Assembly: GCA_002914845.1 (NCBI GenBank)
Contig: JXTC01000046.1
Coordinates: forward strand, 810,721-874,720
Source: Trema orientale
Taxonomy: Eukaryota > Streptophyta > Magnoliopsida > Rosales > Cannabaceae
DNA: 64,000 nucleotides
Reading direction: 5' to 3'
The notes below the pieces were generated by a model. It had not been told where the DNA came from. It did no database searches and was given only the letters and a program-made list of their open reading frames with translations. Both the position numbers and the translations under genes were made by a program. Positions 58,151 to 64,000 of the stretch are shown here, piece by piece (position 1 is the first letter of the stretch; every line of letters begins with the position of its first letter).

Positions 58151-60171
58151 GGGATATTATAGGTACTAACAAGGTTCTCTTGAAAAAAATAAATATTTAC
58201 TTTGTTTCTATTTTTTTAAATTTTTACTATAACTGACTAAAAACTAGAAGGAATACTATTTTAACCAAAATGAAAACGTACAATAATTTAATTTTGTTTT
58301 TTTGTTATAGATTTATGTGCCCTAAAAAAACTTGGTACCTTGAGAGATACTTGAACAATATAAGCGTATTATTTAATTTGAATGGTGAACATAAATATGT
58401 TAGATACTATTAGTAATTGACTAGAAACTAGAAGAAATATCGAGTTAAAATAGAAAATATGAGAATAGTAACCTAAATGGATACATGCAAACTCATATAC
58501 ATAAGGACGTTCTTTATTAATTAGGTAGCAGAAGAAAAAGAAAAACAACGGCAGCGACAAGTGGAAACTGTATATAGTATAATTTTTTTAACTTTTTCAC
58601 TAAAAACTGTATATAGTATAATTTCTCCGTAAAGCAATTGTTATAAATAAATAGAAAAAAATACTTAATGGATCGTGGCCTTTACATATATACATAGGAG
58701 TGATGGTAAATATATTTATTAACATAAGATAGCAATTTATCTTATGTTGGAAGTGATAGCAATTTATCACTTCCAAAAAGTGAAAATAAAAATAAAACTT
58801 ATCAAATTCCTCCGTGATATGATATCAGCTATGACAAAATATTTGCATGAATAAATCTCATCAGAAAAATTAATCAATTCCAATCAATCATGAAGTTTTC
58901 TATATGATTCCTGTGAAACTACGTACATAATTTTAAAACTAATGAAAAAACTTTTAACTGGATACGATATATGAAAATGAGATGAATTGAATTTACGTCA
59001 AATACATATTTTCATTCCAATCTGATTGGATTTGGGATTTTCAAATTTGTCGGGAATAGTTGGATAGTGAAACTCATCAACGCTGCCAAATCTGTGTCGT
59101 TTTTCTCCTTGAAAGTCACAATTGATTAGATAACTAGCGAAATTGGTGCTATGCCACTTCTTTCTTTCTTTTTTTTTTTTTTCCTGATAATGATATTTTT
59201 AGGATTTCAATAAAGTAATTGTCCTTTGTACTACAAGTTTCTAAATTGCGTTTGAATGTGGTAACAATAATAATCACATTTGACGAGGCTAGTTTTTCTT
59301 TTTATTTTTTCTTTTGTCCGTGCAAATTAGATTTTAATATATTAATTTTAAAGGGATAACAAAAAAAAAGATATTTTGTAAATTTTACGTCTTTGCAAAG
59401 GAAAAATTGGTAAAATATTGCATATATGTTTTTCTTTCAAATCTTACTGGATTGACACATATTATAACAAAAATTGAGATTTATAATAATTGATAAAGAT
59501 GTCTTTACTCTTCAAAATTGTCGATTGGTTTAAAAGACAATCAAAAAAAGGACTCTTTGGAAATATACTATTCAAATGGCAACCATTTAAACTAATGAAT
59601 GCTCTGTAGCATCTGACAAATCTAATTATGCCAACTTTCAAACACAATTATTAATTTTCATGATTTATGCTATACGATTTTGAAAGGTAAAAATTAAACA
59701 ATTTTAAACTCTAAATTTGACTATAGATGTGAATTTTGTGAGCATAAATTTTATTGCTATGGATGAAAATATGTTGTTGTTTTTTTTTTTTCTTTTTTAA
59801 ATAATTTTATCCATAATTTTAAGCTAAAAACATTAAAAGAAGTGAATTCTTTTATAATTTTTAATTATTTTAATTGAATGATGTGCCAAATAATTATTGA
59901 GCATATTAGACGAATGATTTGCTTCTACTCATTGAAAAAAACAAAAGTGGATCTCTATTGGTGTGTTCTTAGGGATATAAATTTTATCTACTATTATAGT
60001 TTATCAATTTTACTATTAGAATTACAAATGGTTACAAACGTTACTGATTTCTCAAATAATATAGCACCTTTTGTTCAGCACAGTTGTAAACTTCGCACAA
60101 AAAATGTGTGAATTTAAAAGAATGATACTACACTTGTCTGATACTGTACTTCTCAGTTAATTGATATTAAT
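58151..60171. other. AT-rich spacer; no CYP79 N-terminus found
   Basis: Copy 2 of the 74-bp repeat lies at 58489-58562. A short inverted repeat around ATAGCAATTTATC is at 58728-58762. I searched for the missing P450 membrane anchor and proline-rich hinge and did not see them. Nothing else recognised. Confidence 0.45.
58489..58562 (+). repeat. 74-bp direct repeat, copy 2
   Basis: Matches 54945-55018 at 71 of 74 positions, same orientation. Confidence 0.8.
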
Positions 60172-60553
60172 TAGGGGTGGCAATATAGGTCATGACACGA
60201 TAACACGACTCGAAACCCACACGATTAGCTGAACCTACTTGACACGAAATTGACTCGAATTGACACGATTAAGTAATTTTTTAATAAATTATATTAAATA
60301 ATTATTTTCAAAAAAATATTTTTTCATGAATTTCTTGTAAATAAAATAAAAAACATAAAGCTAATGAACTAATTTCTCTTACTATAGTAAAATTTAATTA
60401 AAAAAATCGAGTAAACTAACAGTTATACTATTTATATACGTTTTGACCCATCAACCTGCACGTCGTTTTCATTAAATAGGTGCACGTAGGTTAACCTGTT
60501 AACGACACGATTTAATTAGGTTAAACACGACACGACACAGATTGCCACCCCTA
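60172..60553. mobile_element. hAT-type MITE, 382 bp
   Basis: Perfect TIR TAGGGGTGGCAAT / ATTGCCACCCCTA. 8-bp flanks ATATTAAT (60164-60171) and GTATTAAT (60554-60561) differ at one base. Subterminal CACGA repeats occur at both ends (GACACGATAACACGAC, CACGACACGACACAG). No transposase. Confidence 0.92.
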
Positions 60554-61070
60554 GTATTAATGGAAATTATTATTACAAAAGATAGAATTGTTTTGAAAAT
60601 GCTTTATTGGGATTTTGATAGGTGGTATTCTTTGAAGATCATGTTTGGTGTGCCGTGATACGACTTGGAACGGCTTGTCGATTGTTGAATTGGATCAGAC
60701 CTCATTGTATAATAATAAGACCATTGAGCTTATATATATTCTAACTTTATATCTTTCCCCATCTTATAATTAAATTGTGGGATTCAGATTCATGATATGT
60801 ACATACTAGGGGCTGTGAAATTTTCAAAGTTAAGTCACAGCAGCCCCTTGTGGCTTACTAATTAGTGTATATACATATGGATACTTGCATATTCGTTATG
60901 GTTACAAAGTAAGTCATTTTGATGCTGGCTTATAAATTAAGAATAAAGAAGTCTATTGTGGTTATGAGGAACCCGTGTACGGCCATTAATCCTGATCAAC
61001 TTGCTAGGTGGGCTTATCATGATCTGACTTTTATGAAGTCGTGTGACATTATAGAATTATTATTAATCTT
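60554..61070. other. Spacer
   Basis: No gene or repeat recognised between the hAT MITE and MITE copy 3. Confidence 0.45.
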
Positions 61071-61361
61071 GAGAAATTTAGGTAGATGACCAAAATTTTA
61101 AATTTGATTAAGTAGATGTCTATTTTTAAAATTTTATAGCTAAATGTCCAGGTATATATATTTTTACACCTGGTAGATACACATATCTACCAATTTTAGT
61201 TACTATACTGAAGTGCACTGGGTATATAATTTTTTATACTTAGTATATAAAATTTTACACTTGATATATAAGCATATATACCGGACATTTTGCTATAACA
61301 TTTGACAAAGGGACATTTACTGAAATTGGGCCCAAAATTTGGTCATATTTCTATAAGCCCC
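61071..61361 (+). mobile_element. 291-bp MULE-type MITE, copy 3
   Basis: Starts GAGAAATTTAGGTAGATGAC and ends TTTCTATAAGCCCC; exactly 291 bp. Flanks TATTAATCTT (61061-61070) and TATTATCTT (61362-61370) are a 9-bp duplication with a one-base indel. Confidence 0.88.
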
Positions 61362-61545
61362 TATTATCTTTTGATAATTGGAAGAAGAATAATTGGAAAG
61401 GAGAGGAATCTGAGTTTTAGGACCTCCATAACAGAGAGAATATTTAGTTACCAAGCTATATACCTCCAACTACACTCTTCATATATAGTCGTAAGAGAAA
61501 TAAATTAGTATATGAGGCTATAATAATGGGATTCATGGAGAAACG

Positions 61546-61720
61546 AATAAATTTTGAACCTATTTTAAGTAAAAATCCATTTTTCAAATGCTGTAACAAA
61601 ATGATATAATCGTTATATATCATATATGAAATATAATGTACCCTATATAAAAATTAATATACTTAGTATACATAAGTGAATATATTAGGTGTAAAAATAG
61701 ATATAATTGATCATTTAACT
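61546..61720 (-). mobile_element. Diverged fragment of the same MITE family
   Basis: AATTTTGAACCTATTTTAAG, then TTCAAATGCTGTAACAAAATG, parallels copy 2 near 45610-45660 with many substitutions. The left terminus is eroded and the right end is lost in an A/G-rich tract. Confidence 0.5.
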
Positions 61721-62224
61721 ATAAAAATGAAAAGAAAAGAAAAGAAAAATAAGCATTTGTTAAATGAAGTATAAAAAAGGAGAAACTGTGATTTTCCTAT
61801 AATTATTTTACCATGCTTAACGGACACCATTTGTCATATGATACAAAATTGACCTTAAAATTGACTATCCAAGTACATGGGCCATTACAGTGCATATGGA
61901 TGGCAAGGGGAAAGGGCTTGATTAGGAGTAATTTGGACAAAATTGACTTTTTAAGAACAATTTTTTAAATTAATTTTTAGACGTCATAATATTAGTGACG
62001 TGTAGTCAACGTATTAGTGAGTCACAATATTTATTATCTATCATAAATATTCATGTGACCACTGGTTACTAGCTAATATAGTGATTAGCTATCACTTGTC
62101 ACTAATATTCTAATAGTTCAAAAAAAGTCATTTCGAAATTAGCCTTAAAAAAATCATTTGGATTCCTACTCGAGATCCAAATCCCATATGACGAGAGTTA
62201 ATAATGGGCCGTTAATCGTCGTGG
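61721..62224. other. Spacer
   Basis: No gene or repeat recognised, apart from an AAAAGAAAAG purine tract at about 61730-61750. Confidence 0.4.
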
Positions 62225-62635
62225 TGTAAATACTTTTACCTCTAAAAAACCTAAAAGAATTACAAAACTAGGGAGGCTAAATTTTTTTTTTCCCCAATAT
62301 CTTGACAGTTTTTATTAGAAACATATCACCTTTTAATATTTTTTTATAAGAAAAATACTCTTTTTAAAATGATTACTAATTACCAGTTTCTAAAATTGGT
62401 TACCGGTTACCAGTCACTAGTTATAAATACTTATGATTACTAGTTATCAGTTTTTGGAAACTGGTTATCGGTTACTAGTTACTATTTTCAAAAATAATAT
62501 TTTTTAAATATTTTTTAAAAAATAATATTTTTTTAATAAAAACCGTACCGAACATATAAAAAAATACATGCCACCGTAATTTTTTAATTTTTTTTTTTAC
62601 TAAAAATGCCATAAAAGGCCTAATTTCCCTTCTTT
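62225..62635. mobile_element. Palindromic MITE (second family), copy 2
   Basis: GTTTTTATTAGAAACATATC at about 62309 and TTAATAAAAACCGTACCG at about 62535, with central GGTTACCGGTTACCAGTCAC palindromes, parallel the unit at 44.83-45.20 kb. Boundaries approximate. Confidence 0.55.
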
Positions 62636-63099
62636 TAAGGGAAATCGTCGCCACTAGGACTCTTTTGATTCCAAAAAAAAAAAAAAAAAGATTTTGAATA
62701 TCTTTTGGAAGCAAAAATTGGACCCCACTTGAATGAAAAGACTTAATTACCCTTATTGAGGTTGCCTCTCTATACCCAACCTACCTAAACTAAATCCTAA
62801 AAATTTCACTATACAAATAAAGTACAAAAAATCCAATGGAGTCAAATGGTCCTAGTTCTGTCCTTTTAATAGAGAAAATTTGCTCAGTAGCATTTTGTGG
62901 GGCTATGTTTTTACCATTAATGATGCTTTTTTTTTTGTTTTTATTTTTATTTTATTTCATATTTCTTATTATAGAGTCTTAAATTTGCCCCCCTAATTTT
63001 TATCTAATTAGTTGAGATTTATATACTGATTAAATTTTATCAAATTGATTGGTTGAAATTTGTTTACGATTGGTTGAGTTTTGTTAGCTGACTAGTTGG
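62636..63099. other. Spacer
   Basis: AT-rich with GATTGGTTGA-type short repeats around 63010-63100. No gene. Confidence 0.4.
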
Positions 63100-64000
63100 A
63101 TTTTTAACACGTTATTATAGTTAAGGACACTATATATTAATACCACTTTAAGATCTTTCAAGATTCGTGGAATAATTAAATCTAAGATCTTAGTATTCAC
63201 TTTGTGAATTGATTGATAATTTTGTCTAAATGGCCATTGAGAACAAAATTATTGGCAACATTATTCCTTGATAGAAAGATGGTAACTTAAAGGTAAATAT
63301 GTGTTGGAGGGATATTGCGGTAATTTTTCCTATCCAACTACGGCATTGTATAGAGATTCTATATGTGGTATAGAATATGCTAGATGGATCGATTAATCAA
63401 GACTAGTTGATTAAATATCTATAAAAGGCACGACATCTAATTTAAGAGTGCATTATTGGGCCTTTAGTGGAGTATCCCCTTTACTAATAGTATTTATATA
63501 AATACCGTAATAAGAGTTATTATGTATTTATCATACTATTGGAGCTTAGATTATTTGGATCTATTATGTCTCTTGCCTAGCTCAACAAAGCCCATTAATT
63601 GGTTGATGGTATTTGTGAATTTAGTTTCAAGAAATTGTGTAAAATAATAATTCTGTACAGAAGTTGGTATTTTTATAAATAAGTTTTATGAGTTGACATA
63701 TTTATAAAAATACACCTAAAGCCCAAATTGGAGAAGAAGTCCAATCCTAGTTGGACTGGGATTAGCAGTTTTTGGGCTTTATATATAAAAGATACATGAG
63801 AGAAAAAACTGCACAGTAACCCTAGTGTGTTACACGAAAATTAGAGGGAAAGAAAGAGAGAGAATTCGGCCAATATTGAGAGGAGAGGAGAGAAAAAGTT
63901 TCTTGCAATCTCACAGTCTCATCTCACATCCCGATGTTCCAAAGGATCAAGAAGGTGATTATCATCGTTCTCCAACGAAGGATTCAACTTGGTGCTCACT
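63100..64000 (+). mobile_element. LTR-like segment, cut by window end
   Basis: Structure resembles the promoter half of the solo LTR at 39.1-40.9 kb: AAGAGTGCATTATTGGGCC compared with AAGAGTGCAATTCCCGA, a TATA-like TTTATATATAAAAG at 63777, then a leader with GAGAGAGAATTC and TTTCTTGCAATCTCACAG. No end, primer site or coding sequence is visible before the window stops. Confidence 0.4.

Noticed and set aside
58728-58762. Inverted repeat around ATAGCAATTTATC as a terminator
   Set aside because: No gene ends there and intrinsic terminators do not apply to plant nuclear genes.

Overview
The window is nuclear DNA of a flowering plant, most likely a eudicot. It is strongly AT-rich, its genes have GT-AG introns, and it carries plant-only families (PORR, P-class PPR, CYP79) among a dense load of plant transposons. 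I could not narrow it to a genus. One undetermined base lies at 28213. No bacterial features, CRISPR array or rRNA were found.

Layout. 1-7.4 kb: a decayed Ty1/copia retrotransposon (207-4660, target duplication TATAT), then the last three exons of an exportin-7 gene (5672-7362, +). 8.1-8.8 kb: LINE RNase H debris (-). 9.8-12.1 kb: an intact intronless PORR-domain gene (WTF9-like, -) head to head with a broken 5' fragment of a p34/AAGAB-type adaptin-binding protein gene (+). 13.2 kb: a MITE with long inverted repeats. 14.7-17.1 kb: a satellite-like array of roughly 133-bp units, with a second small cluster at 29.3-29.9 kb. 17.4-18.1 kb: a PIF/Harbinger-type MITE.

18.1-33.5 kb is a Mutator-like (MULE) zone. 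It has a non-autonomous element (18.15-19.21 kb), an 8-kb element (19.29-27.32 kb) and a third relative (32.4-33.5 kb). The 8-kb element carries a decayed MURA transposase (+) and, convergent to it, a decayed DUF1985/Ulp1-type cysteine protease gene (-), the Kaonashi-type arrangement. All three hold dense arrays of ATCGAA-like hexamers. A 291-bp MITE in three full-length copies (36.0, 45.6, 61.1 kb) begins with the same GAGAAATTT terminus.

36-49 kb: LINE debris, an orphan last exon of TATA-binding protein (38684-38758), a 1.84-kb solo LTR (39096-40934), and an apparently complete two-exon mitochondrial PPR gene (42230-44130, -). A tandem array of about 75-bp palindrome-containing units follows at 46.6-47.7 kb. 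49-64 kb: hAT-type non-autonomous elements, a frameshifted CYP79 cytochrome P450 pseudogene (55.1-58.15 kb, -), more MITEs, and at the right edge an LTR-like segment.

How the genes relate: no operon-like cooperation is expected. WTF9-like and the PPR protein are organelle RNA-processing factors, exportin-7 is nuclear transport, and CYP79 belongs to aldoxime-based defence metabolism but is dead here. The real coupling is between the MULE's two genes, its terminal repeats and its hexamer arrays, and the small elements that share those termini.
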